Positions 1 through 12,500 of a stretch of DNA of 64,000 bases are shown here, one piece after another. The first letter of the stretch is position 1. Every line of letters starts with the position of its first letter. Below the pieces are notes generated by a model. It saw only the letters and a list, made by a program, of their open reading frames with translations, was not told the DNA's origin and made no database searches. The position numbers and the translations under genes were made by a program. Source of the stretch: Puccinia triticina (taxonomy: Eukaryota; Basidiomycota; Pucciniomycetes; Pucciniales; Pucciniaceae); assembly GCF_026914185.1 (NCBI RefSeq), contig NC_070558.1, positions 6,395,501-6,459,500 on the forward strand, in the 5' to 3' direction.

Positions 1-1356
1 GTCATTTCTTGTTGCATACTCCTAATGTATGCAGTGTTACATTACCATCTTTTACAATATATTTGAATAACCAGAGATCAGGAGTTAATTATTGGAGGGA
101 TGAAAGTCCAAGTCCAAGTAGAGGCTTTGACCCCCAAAACCTGAAAGGAAGTATGTACAGATCCTTATCTTGTTGCTATTGGGCACTTCTTTGAACATGA
201 CAACTTTTTTTCTCCAGAATATTCCAATCCTTCTTGTTCCTAAGGCAAAACTTCCATTACAGTTGATAGACTATTTTGGAACATTCTATTTCTTCTTGGT
301 TTCATGTGTTGTTGCACAGCCTCTGCTGTATTGTTGCACAGCCTCTGCTGTCTCCATATATACTAGAATATTCCATACTTGTATTGCTGTGCTACCTGCA
401 CTTTTTGCAGGGAAATTGTAATCCTCCAGGGGGCAAAAATCCCTCACTCTTGTCTATAAAAGGAGGCTCTTCTCCACTGTTTTTCTGGCTCCTCATGCAA
501 AAGTACACAGAGTACCTAGCCAACAAAAAATTTTAAACACAACAGCACATATTTACTACGCAATATACATACCAGTTACACCCTACAAATAACCAATACT
601 TCGCCATAAGAGTCCCAAATAATTCCTTGCAAGGCTATTAACAACTACACTGTCCACATCTTCTTCTTCCAAGCTTAGCTTGGGGGTGTTGTCAGTCTGA
701 TTTTCAGAGAGGCAGGGGTTTCCCCACACATACTTCTATAAATTCAGCCAAAAGGGGTGCAACCCACTTTTGGAGTCTCACACCGTCAATTTGACGGCCA
801 AACTTGCGGCTCTTTTGACCGCGCTATTCAACCGCCGTGTAAGCTTACAGGGCTGGGTGATATCACCCTGACATTCCCAAAAGCATCCAGATGATATCCA
901 GCTGAACCAGTGGTGTATGCATCTAATGCCGTTTTCAATTCTCTGCATTTGTATTAACCGCATCTTACTCCACCTGAACAGAACCTTCAAGTCTTCAATC
1001 CTTCAGGCTCTGTACCTGAGTCCGTGTGAGCAGACACAACAGATATATTCTTTCACACACCCTGGAACCCCAAATTTGGGGGCTATTGCCTTGCAAAGTA
1101 TAAAAAAATTAAAATGTTACTACCAAATTACTACATTGTTATAGTCACATTTACAAGATAAGAAGGCAGTCTTTTGGACATGTAATAATGTTTCTAAGGC
1201 TGACAAGCCCGTTCCTGGTTTCACATCTTCAACACTCTCAGTGAAGGACATCTAAATTCCTTACACTCAGATGCTCAACTAAAAATTTACAAGAGAAGTA
1301 TCCTCTTAGAAAGCCACACAACTTGCAAAGGATCACATGTTAGTAGCCAACTGTAA
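1..1356. other. Repeat-derived intergenic DNA, no gene recognised
   Basis: No open stretch here resembles a known protein. A TATA-like run followed by purines (tctataaaaggagg, near 454-467) looks like the promoter part of an old LTR or similar element, but I cannot define its ends. The doubled phrase 'gttgcacagcctctgctgt' near 308-350 is a short local tandem duplication. Confidence 0.4.
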
Positions 1357-1560
1357 TAGGGGGGTTCACAATAGGATAAAAATAAAACTTCAGAGCTAAT
1401 TTTAAGGCCTTTATGAACAACTTTTCAAAAAATAAAGACGTTGCTCTGATTCTCAGGGGATACCCAGTCCTGTACACCTTGCCAGATTTTTAAAAATTTG
1501 TTGATAAAGACCTTAAAATTGACTCTAAAATTTTACTCTTATCCTATTGTGAACCCCCCT
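1357..1560. mobile_element. Stowaway-like MITE, copy 1 of 2
   Basis: A roughly 201-bp palindromic element bounded by inverted repeats starting GGGGGGTTCACAATAGGAT and extending about 60 bp into each arm. A TA precedes the left end; the right end is followed by TG, which I read as a mutated TA target duplication. A second copy of the same length lies at 22547-22747 with TA on both sides. It has no coding capacity and would have been mobilised by a Tc1/mariner-type transposase encoded elsewhere. Confidence 0.8.
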
Positions 1561-2134
1561 GATAGGAGCGGATAAAATATAGACAAGAAGTATAACTGTA
1601 TCAAGCCTTGGCAACCTGTAACCAAGAGCAACAGGTTACACATGTGCCAGTAATAGCTTTGAGGCGTAGAAACTTTAAACTTCTTTGCGGCTGAGAACTA
1701 GGAGAAAAGAGAGCTAAAGATGACTCCCAAAGCACTGAAAAGGAAGCATTGCCTGAGTTATCAAAGGCCAGAATTGTCAAACCCTCCAGCCATATTGCCA
1801 TCCAATACATCAACCAAAGCTCCCCTTCACCAAAATTCCCTGATAGCACTTTGTCAGAGGATACTTTGATTCCTTTTAGTTCCGGGACTTTGCTATAGTA
1901 AGTCCCTCCCTGTTCCTTTGTTCAGCATCCCATATTGGATAGCTCCTTCAATAACACTTAAAATAAACCTGTTACACAGGCCCCAGAAGCCACAGGTAAC
2001 TGAAAATACCCCTGCTCCCGCAGGCCCTGTAGAACCCACCCCAGAGGGCACTTAAATACTCCATGGCTCTTGCAGCCGCTCTGTTCATTCCCACAAGGTC
2101 TAAACCTTCCCTAGCCCACCCATTGCGTCGAAAG

Positions 2135-2140
2135 ACGCGT
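2135..2140. promoter_or_regulatory. MluI cell-cycle box-like ACGCGT upstream of the Ku70 gene
   Basis: ACGCGT, the site known in fungi to be bound by MBF-type G1/S factors, lies about 350 bp before the Ku70 start codon in GC-richer DNA that also contains several CGCG-type words (2137-2360). A six-base site can occur by chance, so a role is only a suggestion. Confidence 0.25.
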
Positions 2141-2485
2141 CCTCACAGCATATCAGCGGCTGTATCTAGAAGAGCCATAGCTCTTGGCATCACAAACGCT
2201 GACAAATAGGGCCCCAAATAGCGTGGTGGAGATGCTGGGAGCGGCAGCGAGTGTGACAGTGCTGTGATGACTTTGTGACAGAGAATGGGCTAGCAGGCTG
2301 TGACAGTTGTGACATGTACGGGACTGATACGTCGCGTCTGGCTTAACTCCTCGCGTTTGGAAAGTCGAAAACGAGCCTCAACACAACTTCAGAACCCCGT
2401 CACTTCAGGATCAACGCACGTTTCCTGCTGGCGTATTTGCACGACATAATACTTTCTCGCAAGCGAAGGCGGAGCTGATCTTAGA

Positions 2486-5400
2486 ATGAGTCAATCTGGG
2501 CCTTCAATATGGGGAGCGGATGAGGTTGGCGATGATGAGGAGACGTATGATCAGGTTAGATATTGAAGATCCGAGCATCGCATTTCCTATGATCATCCGA
2601 CACACAAGATAGTCGATTGATTCGGTTCGCATCAGCTTCCAGTTGGTTAACCTGGAATCTGAGGAGTCATCGAAGCTGATGTTTGTCGACTTCTTGATAT
2701 AGGACTCGGCACGCAAGTATGCGGTCATAATCGCGATTGAGACGACGGAATCGATGCTATCCTGGGTACCTAAATGCGAGGAAGATGCAGAGACTGCTGG
2801 ATCCAACGAATCAAGCTGCTGCTTGCTAGAAACAATTAAAGCTGCCTACCAACTGATGAAGAAAAAGATCATATCGAATCCGAAAGATAGCATTGGGTTG
2901 ATGATTTTCAATGCGGTTGGTTTCGTCATGCTCCCGTCCCACCTGTGGTGTTATATCAGCCCTAATTCACCTATTGGTTCTGATGACATCCCTAGCAAAC
3001 TGGTTCTGTGACGGGCTCGGACTCTTGGTCAGCGTGCAATTTTTTGCTGGATCTCCAGCCCGTCGACGCCCCATCAATCAAAAAAATCAAAGCATTAATC
3101 GAAAGTAAGCAGGTAAACATACCATACCTACTTGCCCTTGTCGTTGTTCTCACTCGTTTTCTCCACGCAGAATGCGAACGTGATCCTGAGGAAGTCAAGA
3201 GAATGTTTGCGCCACGGGCGAGCCAGCCAAGTGAAATTCATCAGGCCCTGAAAGCATGTCTAAATCGAATCTCGGACCGGTAGGTTTCACTAGCTCTTTG
3301 CTTTCTCATCATCTTGGGGCATCACATTCACCGCCCGTCCTTTGCTGTTCCAACAGCTGCGCAAAACAAACTGAGAAACGAATCGTCTGGATCACCGATA
3401 ACACTTGTCCCCTGACATCTTCAAACAAACCGATCGATACTATGTATAGGGTAAGCTCAAAGCAGAAAAAGATCCATTGAATTAATCAAACTAATGCGAC
3501 AACCTTCCTGTATTTATCCATGTGGATCCACATCTTGTAGGATCTAAGGGAAATTGGCGTCAGCTTTGACTGTTTTTTCAACCATCCTTCGACACCACTC
3601 CATCCAGGCGATTTCTATACGGTAAGTTCACCTTTCCCTACCATTCGCCTAAGTCGTCGCCGTATCTGACTTTCCCGGGTACACTGATTGAATTATTCTA
3701 TTACATGAATTAGTCAATTGTAGAATCCTATAGAAGCTCCAAACCCGATGCTGACCCATCAGGCCCAGCGGCTTCACTCTCATTGTTGGACTTGGATCTG
3801 AATTCATGGGGCGAAAAAATTCTGAAGGAAGTCTTGATCCGTAGAATGGATAAAAGGAGTGCCTTTAAAATTCCTTTTAAAATTGGGGAAGGCATGGAAA
3901 TTGGTGTTGGAGGCTTTGTATTAGCAGTAGAACAAAAAAGGAAGGCAGCTATTCTCGTGGACCCACATACCAGCTCCAATGAACAAGTCAAAGTTCTCAC
4001 CGAATATATAGATGCAGTTAAGATTCTTTTCAGGTTGCTTTTGCCTTACTGATGTCTTATCGTACTGACCAACATGCTGCGGCTCGAAAACTTGAATTAT
4101 CTTAGGATTCAACAGCATTGGTTGATAAGAAAGACATCGTCAACTATTTTCCTGTGGGAGATACCAAAGAGCTGAAAACCTTTCGCAGGGTAATTTTTAC
4201 CAACGATGAAATTGAAAGGATGCGCACGTTGGGCCTGGAAAAGGGCGAGTTTGTTCAAACATCCGATTTCAAACTTTCAACCCCACGCATCAATTCCTAA
4301 CTTCCAAAAAACCGTAAAAACTACGTAGGCTTGGTACTCCTAGGCTTCCGACCACGAGATGAGCTATCGTGGACACATCACGTTAAGCATGCTTATTACA
4401 TCTACCCAAACGAAGATGTGAGTTCATGATCTCAACATGATGATTCAACAAGCTTACCGATTTTTGTATTTTCGATCAAGACATTCGTGGGTTCTACAAG
4501 AGCCTTTTCTGCTCTGCTTCACTCTATGGCAAAGAAGGATAAGATCGGCTATGGTTTGTTACGCAGTCGCAAGAATGACACACCAACACTTGTGGCCATT
4601 TTACCGCAAGTTGAGCATCTAGCCCAAGTGATTCCCAAGGCCAGTGTCTCGATTATTGATTGCGCCCCGTTCTAGTTGGAAGTCTTCGATGAAGACTCTA
4701 GAACCCAATTGCAACCCCCTGGGATGCATTTATGTATATTGCCTTGGGCCGACGATCTCAATCCACCTCCAACAGTAACTCAACTGGATTGTTTGGAACG
4801 TTTGTTATTCTCACTTCTCCCCCACAAACCGTACGTTCTAATTATATCTTGCTCCCAAATTTTGAACAGCGGATGAGAACAGCAATCATATTACTCAGCT
4901 TGCCGACAAGATTGTGCGAAAGGTGAGCCTTGATTCACGGACCACAATTGACAAAAACATTGATGATCTTTTCATGTGAAAAGTTAAGAGTAGATTATAT
5001 GCCTCAAAGAATTCTCAACCCCGCTCTCCAATATCATTATGACTTCTTGGCAGCTAAATACCTCAACGAAAAGTTCGAACCTGTTGAGGACCAGTCATTA
5101 CCCTGGTATCCGTTAATCAAAGAGGTTAGACAGCAATCTGGTTCTGGAGCTGCTCGGTTTGATTTAAATCAAGCGCATTGTGTCATACTGATTGCCGCTG
5201 TTTTCTGATTGACACGCATTGACAGCGCTGTGGGTCCTTGATTAGAGAATTAAGGGAAGAAGTTGATAAGGATCCGCGGGCAGCAGAAAGTGTGATTCCT
5301 GAGAACTCCGTGACTAAAAAACGACGCCGGATCGAAGATGGAGAGGGTGTTGACGTCGAAGTGGTTGAATCCGCATTTGCTTCTCGGAAAGAAAATAAAG

Positions 5401-5677
5401 TGAGCGCTAAATAATTTTTCAAACAGCCGACTCCATGCTTTGACTTTCCCTAGTTCCAGAAATCGAAACTGAAATTCATTGAATTATCATGAAAAATTAG
5501 TTGACCGTATCGCTGCTAAAGGAGTACTTGATATTTAAGAAAGAATTACCGATCAGTGGAAAGTACCCATTGAAAGCGGAGCTTATTGAAATGGCTCGAG
5601 CTTTTCTCACCAAGGAGCGTACCAAATCTGCATCTGGCTCAACAAGTACCGGAAACCCTAGGAAAAAGAAAGCATAA
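2486..5677 (+). CDS. Ku70 subunit of the DNA-end-binding Ku heterodimer (NHEJ)
   Basis: Ku70 pairs with Ku80 to form a ring on broken DNA ends in the nucleus, recruits the end-joining ligase complex and also protects telomeres. I read 15 exons: 2486-2554, 2703-2915, 2996-3104, 3171-3279, 3357-3450, 3541-3621, 3714-4016, 4106-4244, 4329-4417, 4481-4609, 4676-about 4790, 4870-4922, 4984-5124, 5226-5399 and 5501-5677, giving about 664 residues, near the usual fungal length. An acidic N-terminus is followed by a vWA-like domain (about 24-230, with AVIIAIETTESM, KRIVWITDNT and DLREIGVSFD). Next comes the beta-barrel core (about 280-480; GSTRAFSALLHSM and PTLVAILPQ are hallmark Ku70 segments), then a helical arm (KLRVDYMPQRILNPALQ). 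A C-terminal SAP DNA-binding domain (SLLKEYLIFKK, LKAELIEMA) identifies Ku70 rather than Ku80. Most exon junctions keep phase; the exon 11 donor is uncertain (4790 or 4799), and intron 8 appears to use a GC donor. The start is the first ATG in the acidic leader. Confidence 0.93.
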
Positions 5678-6322
5678 CCCACAAGATGAGTTGAAATATT
5701 TCATGGCATAGTCCTTGTTGAGCTACCTTACAGTATTTCAGTCTGTTTTTCTGCTTCACACTCTTGGTTATTTTCACACACATGTTACAAGTTTCCTTCA
5801 CATTTCATTTCCTTTCCATCTTTCACTCACCTATCACATACATGTTACTAGTTTCTTTCCCATACCTGAGACAGAGCCAGTGGAAAGATCCCTTCCCTCA
5901 TCCTTCCACAAACTGCCTTACTCACCAGCAATGTGCCTCTGTTCTCAGGTATGATTTATCTCTCTCATTCTACTCTCCTTGTTCTCCTGTTTTCTTTTTC
6001 TCTTTGTTCTTTCTGTTTTCCTTTTTGTTTCATTTGTTTTCTTCACCTTTGTCAGTCTTCATGAAATACACTTATCCTTCCACAAACCCTGTCCCTCACC
6101 AGCAATGTGCCTCTGTTCTCAGCTCTCTTCACTACATCAGTCCCAGGATGCCTTGAAGCTTGTGTTTTATATTTTTTGTCAAAGTAAAAATGTAATAACT
6201 GGGTAATTAAGAAAATCCAAGTTTAACACTGCAAAAAAGATCCAAGTTTTGGTGTGCAGCCACATGGTGGCCACTGTTGAATATGCCCTAATATACCCGG
6301 TAGACTCTCCAGCTTGTGACAG
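5678..6322. repeat. Ku70 downstream region with a local duplication
   Basis: Pyrimidine-rich DNA without a recognisable gene. A segment of about 48 bp (5901-5948, ending atgtgcctctgttctcag) recurs at 6075-6122 with few changes, separated by a T/C-rich stretch. Short open frames here are low-complexity and I do not call them genes. Confidence 0.5.
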
Positions 6323-7573
6323 TTATGGTGTTCAAAATTGCATGAGATTTTTGTACATAAAATCATAGGGGGTTGAGAAATCAACTCCCACAAATTAAAA
6401 AATCGACTCCCAAACGCAATTTACGTCGCGCGGACCGCCTCGGGACGTCTTTCCCAGGTCCTCGCGACTGCATTTTGACCCGGGGGCGTTTTGGGAGTTG
6501 GAATTGTAATTCCGCGATCCCAAACAGGAGTTGGGATTTCAATTTTACAAAAAAATCCAGAAAATAGAGAAATATTTATATCTCCTCACTGGAGCACTCA
6601 AACGCTCCCAAAACTTTACATCAATCTAGATACACTGTCTAGAAACATTTTGAGATTTACAGCAGTAGAAACCTTCAGGAAGGCCTTGTGGAGCAGGGGG
6701 GTTAATTTGGCGGATTTCCTACTAAGGGAAACCCCCAAAACCTTATCTATGGTTCTCCAAATGGCCCCAATTTTCTTATGCCAAAGAATACACTCTTTGA
6801 AATATATGCTGAGCTTCACGGCATTAGAACACCTCAGATACACCTTGTGTAGCCGGGGGGTGATTTGGCGGATTTCCTACTAAGGCAAACCCCCAAAACC
6901 TTATCTACAGTGCTCCAAACGGCCCCAAATTTTTTCTGCCTGAAGAATACAATCTTTGAAACATATGCTAAGCTTCACAGCATTAGCAATCCCCAGGGAG
7001 ACCCTGTGTAGCCGGGGGGGGCGGATTTGGCGGATTTCCTACTAAGGCAAACCCCCATCTCCGGTGCTCCAAACGGCCCCAATTTTTTTCTGCCATAAGA
7101 ATACACTCTCTAGATAATATCACAAGCTCCAAGGAGGTATTACACATCAGGAACACCTTCTATTGACAGTGGTGTAGTGTAGCGCAGCGCAAATGCACTA
7201 TTTTTCAGTGTAGTGTTAGTGCAATTGTGCCTATCTGCGCTAACGCTACGCTAAAAGCTGAAATGGCCTTTCACCCTGTGCGCATACCTTTAGCGCAGAT
7301 GGGTGCAATTGTGCTAAGGCTAGACTAAAAAATAGCGCATCTACGCTGCGTTACGCTACACCAGGGTCAATAGAAGGTGTTACTGATGTGTAATACCTCC
7401 TTGTAGCTTGAAATATGTTTTAGAGAGTGTATTCTTAAGGCAGAAAAAATTCGGGGCTGTTTGGAGCATCATAGATAAGGTTTTGGGGGTTTGCCTTAGT
7501 AGGAAATCCGCCAAATCCGCCCCCCAGCTACACAGGGTCTCCCTGAGCAGTGCTAATGCTGTGATACTCAACA

Positions 7574-7791
7574 TTGTAGAGACTGTAAAATGAAGATGTG
7601 TCTGGTGAGAGTCAAACTCACGACCTCAGCTATGCTGAGACACATACTAGAGTGCTGCCTTTACCAACTAGGCTACAGACGCTTGTGGCTGCCAGCTGGG
7701 TGGTTGGTTGGTAGTGCTTCTGGGTCGATCCAACAGCCCTCCATACTGTGGTGATACATCATGGTAGCAGACTAACAGAAAACTCAACAAA
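7574..7791 (-). mobile_element. Short insertion with 8-bp direct repeats and a tRNA-like core
   Basis: About 218 bp interrupts one of the foldback subunits. The 8 bases ACTCAACA occur on both sides (7566-7573 and 7792-7799), as expected of a target-site duplication. The insert carries a tRNA-like sequence on the minus strand (7598-7682), so a tRNA-derived SINE is the simplest reading, although the tRNA part sits closer to the 3' than the 5' end of the insert, which is unusual. Confidence 0.5.
7598..7682 (-). tRNA. tRNA-like sequence, probably degenerate
   Basis: Read on the minus strand it has an A-box (TAGCCTAGTTGG), a three-pair D stem (GCC/GGC), a long variable arm (CTCAGC-ATA-GCTGAG) as in leucine or serine tRNAs, a T arm GTGAG-TTTGACT-CTCAC, and acceptor strands GCGTCTG/CAGACAC that pair at six of seven positions. 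The anticodon stem pairs at only about four positions and its loop would be 8 nt, so I doubt it is a working tRNA; a pseudogene or SINE head is more likely. Confidence 0.45.
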
Positions 7792-8884
7792 CATATGTTT
7801 CAAAGAGTGTTATTCTGGCAGAAAACATTTGTGGCCGTTGGGAGCACCGTAGATAAGGTTTTGGGGGTTTGCCTTAGTAGGAAATCCGCCAAATCACCCC
7901 CCAGCTACACAAGGTGTCCCTGAGGAGTACTAATGCCGTGAAGCTTAACATATTTTTCAAAGAGTGTAATCTTATAGCTCAAAATTTTGGGGCCATTTTG
8001 AGCACCGTACATAATGTTTTAGGGGTTTGCCTTAGTAAGAAATCCGCCAAATCCGCCCCCCGGCTACACAGGGTCTCCCTGAGGAGTACTAATGCCGTGA
8101 AGCTTAAAATATGTTCTAAAGAGTGTATTCTTATAGCTAAAAAAATTTGGGGCCGTTTGGAGCACCATAGATAAGGTTTTGGGGGTTTGCCTTAGTAGGA
8201 AATCCACCAAATCCGCCCCCGGCTACACAGGGTCTCCCTGAGGAGTACTAATGCCGTGAAGCTCACAATATTGCCTAAAGAGTGTATTTATATTGCTGTA
8301 AAACCTTTAGGGTGTTTGGGTACAACAGTGACAAGATATTTTTTTTTTTGTATATTCCGTCATTTTTTGTTAAATTAATATATCGACTCCCATCCTCAAG
8401 AGGGGAATTAATTAATTGACTCCCAAAATGCTTTTGGGGCCGCGCAAGGTCCCAAGGACACAGGGGGGACGTCCCAAGACGGTCCGCGCGACGTAAACGA
8501 CTTTTGGGAGTCGATGTATTAATCCCTGGGAGTCAATTTTTCAACTCCCAAATCATAAACTGCAATTTTGGCTGGGAGATGTCACTTTGAGTTTTATGCA
8601 CACTGACATCTCCCAGCCTAAATTAGCTTTATGATTTTATGCAAACCATGACATATGCAATTTTGAACACCATAAACAAGCAACAAAGAGCCAGCATTTT
8701 TTAAAATCAAGCAGGGGCCTATCCAAGCAAAGTAGGGGGCCTGCAGGGAGGGGCCAGGACAAAACCAGAACCCGTGGGGAACTTGACTGCTCCCCTCTAT
8801 TCCCATACATACAAATTACATCTTTGCGCCAGAATCCCTCCGGCACGGTCTATTCAAAGGACAAAGCGCTGGCTTGAATAGGGG

Positions 8885-9084
8885 TGGGTGTTCAAAGTTG
8901 ACTGCATAAAATCATAACACCATCAATTCATAAAATTTCAATCTGAAAAAAATGTGTAACACCCAATCACTCAAAAAAGAGCAACAATTCTAAAATGGTA
9001 CATAAAAAATGATCACTCAAAAGTGTTATGATTTTATGATTTTATGATTTGAAAAAAATATGATTTCAACTTTGAACACCCTCA
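8885..9084. mobile_element. MULE-like MITE with an 11-bp target duplication
   Basis: A 200-bp element with terminal repeats around GGGTGTTCAAAGTTGA at both ends and AT-rich sequence between (several copies of ATAAAATCATA). It is flanked by TTGAATAGGGG (8874-8884) and TTGAATAGAGG (9085-9095), an 11-bp duplication with one mismatch, as Mutator-like elements produce. The terminal sequence resembles the ends of the foldback at 6323-8676, which may belong to the same family. Confidence 0.7.
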
Positions 9085-9095
9085 TTGAATAGAGG

Positions 9096-9573
9096 TCGTC
9101 TGTTCTTTCAATTTAGTGAGGGACCTCCTGGCAAATGTGAATTTTTGGTATCCCCAGGCCCGCCCCAAACAAACCAAACCCAACATTGTCGGGCAAAGGG
9201 TTGGTGTGAGAGTGAAGGCCAAGCAGGCAGAGGAGAAGTAACCACTCCTGCACCTTGATGAAAATAACACGTGATATATTTGCATACTTTATTTCTTTCG
9301 CTCCAAGAAAAGAAAGGTAGCAGGGCTGACAGACAGTGCAAGAAGTCAAGAAAGACCCATCTCATCAAAGGAAAACAGAAAGAAAAACGGGGAGGAGGCC
9401 GGGGTAAAAAGAGCATTTACAAATGTGAGCTGTTGCACATGATCTTGAAGCGGGAAAGTTGAAATTATACAGCAGAAATGAGATATTAGCAGGTGAGACA
9501 GAAACGAGTGAGCGTCAAACCAGGTGTACACATAATAAATCAAGCATAGTGTGATGATGATTTCAGTGGTCGG
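9096..9573. other. ISWI 3' flank
   Basis: The interval downstream of the ISWI stop codon. I see no gene; short open frames on both strands are compositional. Confidence 0.4.
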
Positions 9574-12500
9574 TCAAGTCTTGGTTCGCGTTCTCTTCCT
9601 CTGGTTAGGAGTACTGTTACCCGAGGCGTTCACATCGCCTGTAGCGTGGCTGGCTGCCGCGGAGTCCGGTATGGCGGGGGAGTGTTGGTGGTCGAGATGG
9701 TCTTCTGTCTTCCGCTTCTTAGCTTTCCCGTTCGTCGCCCCACCAGTGCCATTTGTCGTGGCCGCCGCTGTCGAGTGCTGGTCGCCTCCTGCCCCCGATT
9801 CTTCATCCTTCTTGTTTTTCGACACCCGTTTCCTCATCAGTTCTTCCGCATCTTCCGGATCCAATTCTTTGACAATCAGCTGTACTAGTGTATTACAACG
9901 TCTCATGATCTCCTGAGGTGTCCTCGATTTAATGAACCAATCAAACCTGTGCAAATGCATAATATCAGCATCTTTGCAATTTTTTTCGGTTACCGAGGAG
10001 CCATCACGAAAGCTAGTGAACAATGTTCTTAACTAACCGGAACAAAGGACTCTCAATGATATCTTTTTTGATCAAATCGTAAACTTCTTCTTTACCCAAG
10101 CCGTGCCTATGTAGTTGAACGAGTAAGAATCGATCCTCTTCCTCACTGTAGCTCTTGCCCTTTGTCTGGTTAACGTAGTGAATTTTGAGGTTTTGCATGG
10201 GTAACTTGACGCTGCTAATTTTCTCTCTCAAGAGCTCTTCGGTCCGGTCTGCTTTCTTCCTCTTGGCTTCCGCTTGTTCGATCTTACTGATAAATCGTGC
10301 GTGATCTGCAAATTCCGAAAAAAGAAAAACCCTCTCAACCATTTTCGTTTTCGAGCTAACCCATGAAGTAAAGCCAACCTTCAATCTCTTCGTGCCGTTC
10401 CCAAAAGACTTCAGCGTATTCTTTAACTTCATCCACTGATTTGTTTTCGATCTCCTTGGCAATCAAGTCGTATGAATTTCTTTTTTGAAGAAAAAAGACA
10501 ACGAGTCAATAAAACAAATATGATTTCCCATGAAGAGCAGAATGAGATGATCTTACCGTCCATGAAGTTCACAGCCTTTGATAAAGTTCAGGAAGTCCCT
10601 TCGGGCCCAGGCCTCAAAGCCCAGTGATTGCATTTCAGCCTTTTCCGCGAGTTCCTCTTCAGTTAGAGGCTCAGCTGACACCAAAGAGACATCGTGAGGG
10701 TCAGCAAGCTTTGAGAAGTCGGCCGAATAGATCGGTAGGATTATACACATACCGTTATCTATTTCAGCTTGTAATTCTTGCTTTTCTTTCTCGAGATCCT
10801 CTGGAGTTGTATTGTCTCCTTCATCTCGCTCGGGTAGCTCAGCCTTGATCCCGTGAGTTTTCTGTGGAAGTGGCAACCCAGAAATCAACATCCGGGGTAA
10901 TTCTGCGCCCAAGTCAATCACTTAAGGATCATACCTTGTAGTACAAATCAGCTCGATCTTGCAACTCGATAAACCGTGGGGGATAGAATTGCCAGTCCGA
11001 CCTGGATAAACGAGCTATCAGTTAGATCGGCCTGTCATCGCGTGCTGATAGATGATACAAAAAAGAACACGTACGTATTTATCTTTTTGGGACCCTTTTT
11101 CTTTTTAGGGGCAACGGGGCCGCCTCTCATGATCTCCCTGAACGAGATGTTTTCACTGTAGTTCATCTTTCGTTCTCGTTTAGCAGGTTCGATCCAATTC
11201 AACCCTAGTTTCTTCTTGGGTTGACCGGCATAGTCTTCACCCTCCCATTTTTGCGTATTACTCTCTGTTTTGAAGTTCGCCAGATCATCGAAATCCAACC
11301 GGGAATACTTTGCATTCAATTCGGCTGTCCTGGCCTCACCGCGTTGGATGATCGACTCGATGTCGTCGTCTACTAACATGTTTTCCTTCGAGTTGATAAT
11401 TTTTTCTGCTCCATGTTGGATCATATCAACCAAGTCGTCCTTGCTCTGGCCTGAGAAGACGAAAAAACACGACTGTCAAGCCATATTGAATGTGTTCCAC
11501 GAGTTTAATACCAGATCAACCAACCTTTCTGTTGAACGGTTGCTCTGCCTTGCTGAATGACCAATTGGTCCAGACGTAATTTTTGCGCAGCTCGTTCCAG
11601 GACTTTTTCCTCGACTGCATTTTCAGTCACAAATCTGAAGACGTACACTTGCTTCTTCTGACCGATTCGATGCGCTACAAAGTTTAACACAAAGTCGAAT
11701 TGAGTGGCCAGTTTAAGGCTTATAGATAAAGTAAATATCTCTGCCGACCTCGGTCCATAGCTTGGAGATCGGCCTGAGGGTTCCAGTCGGAGTCAAATAG
11801 CACCACAATGTCTGCCGTAGTGAGATTGATCCCCAAGCCACCAGCCCGTGTTGTTAGCAGAAAGACAAACTTGGAGCTTCCTTCCTTGTTGTATTCGTCA
11901 ATCGCACCAATACGATCTTCATGAGCGGTCTGGCCATCGATTCGGCAGTATTCTACGGGGAAGATCTCCGCGATAATGAGTCCAGCCGATCGCAAGAGCC
12001 ACTAGGGGAGATGCTACTTACCATATTGTCGGAAAAGGCAATAGTCTTCAAGAATATCCAACACCCGGCTCATTTGACTAAATATCAACACCCTGGAACC
12101 TTTGGCCTTCATTGCCTTAAGCAACTTGTCTAAGATGATCATTTTGCCACTGTTGAAAACCAAATGCTCGTCCGTGGTGAAAGGGGGGGATTCCTAGAGT
12201 AAAAAAAATGTTGGATTGGGGTTAGAAATCGATGGAAAAAATTGATCAAGGGCGATGCGCTTAAATTAAACAAACAGCGCCATCAAACAAATACGGATGA
12301 TTACAGCATTTCCTCAGTTGCATCACGACGTTCATCAATCGGGTTTTGCCTTCCTTCTTACCGGTGACACCATTGACGGCATCGATATCTTTTTCGAGAA
12401 TCATTTTGTACCACTTGCGCTGCATCTCTGTCATACCAACGTAGACATTAATTTCTTTTTTTGGTAATAGACTCTTCTCGACATCCGATTTGACTCGACG

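Larger units (their letters stand above)
6323..8676. mobile_element. Composite foldback element with nested inverted subunits
   Basis: The ends match as inverted repeats (TTATGGTGTTCAAAATTGCA at 6323; its complement ends near 8676). Inside, each side carries a GC-rich module built around GACTCCC, TTTACGTCGCGCGG and GGGAGTC (6373-6545 and 8378-8560, inverted). Then come roughly 150-bp units containing GGCGGATTTCCTACTAAGG: about three in one orientation at 6670-7100 and about four in the opposite orientation at 7405-8280. The centre (about 7135-7400) is a further palindrome that starts and ends with the same 'acacatcaggaacacctt' sequence. There are no coding exons. I cannot see a clear target-site duplication. 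Confidence 0.7.

Noticed and set aside
7598..7682. Functional leucine or serine tRNA
   Set aside because: The anticodon loop would be 8 nt with a weak stem and the acceptor has a mismatch; it sits inside a short insertion in a repeat.
9551..9916. Plus-strand frame of 121 residues opposite the ISWI 3' end
   Set aside because: Antisense shadow of the ISWI last exon.
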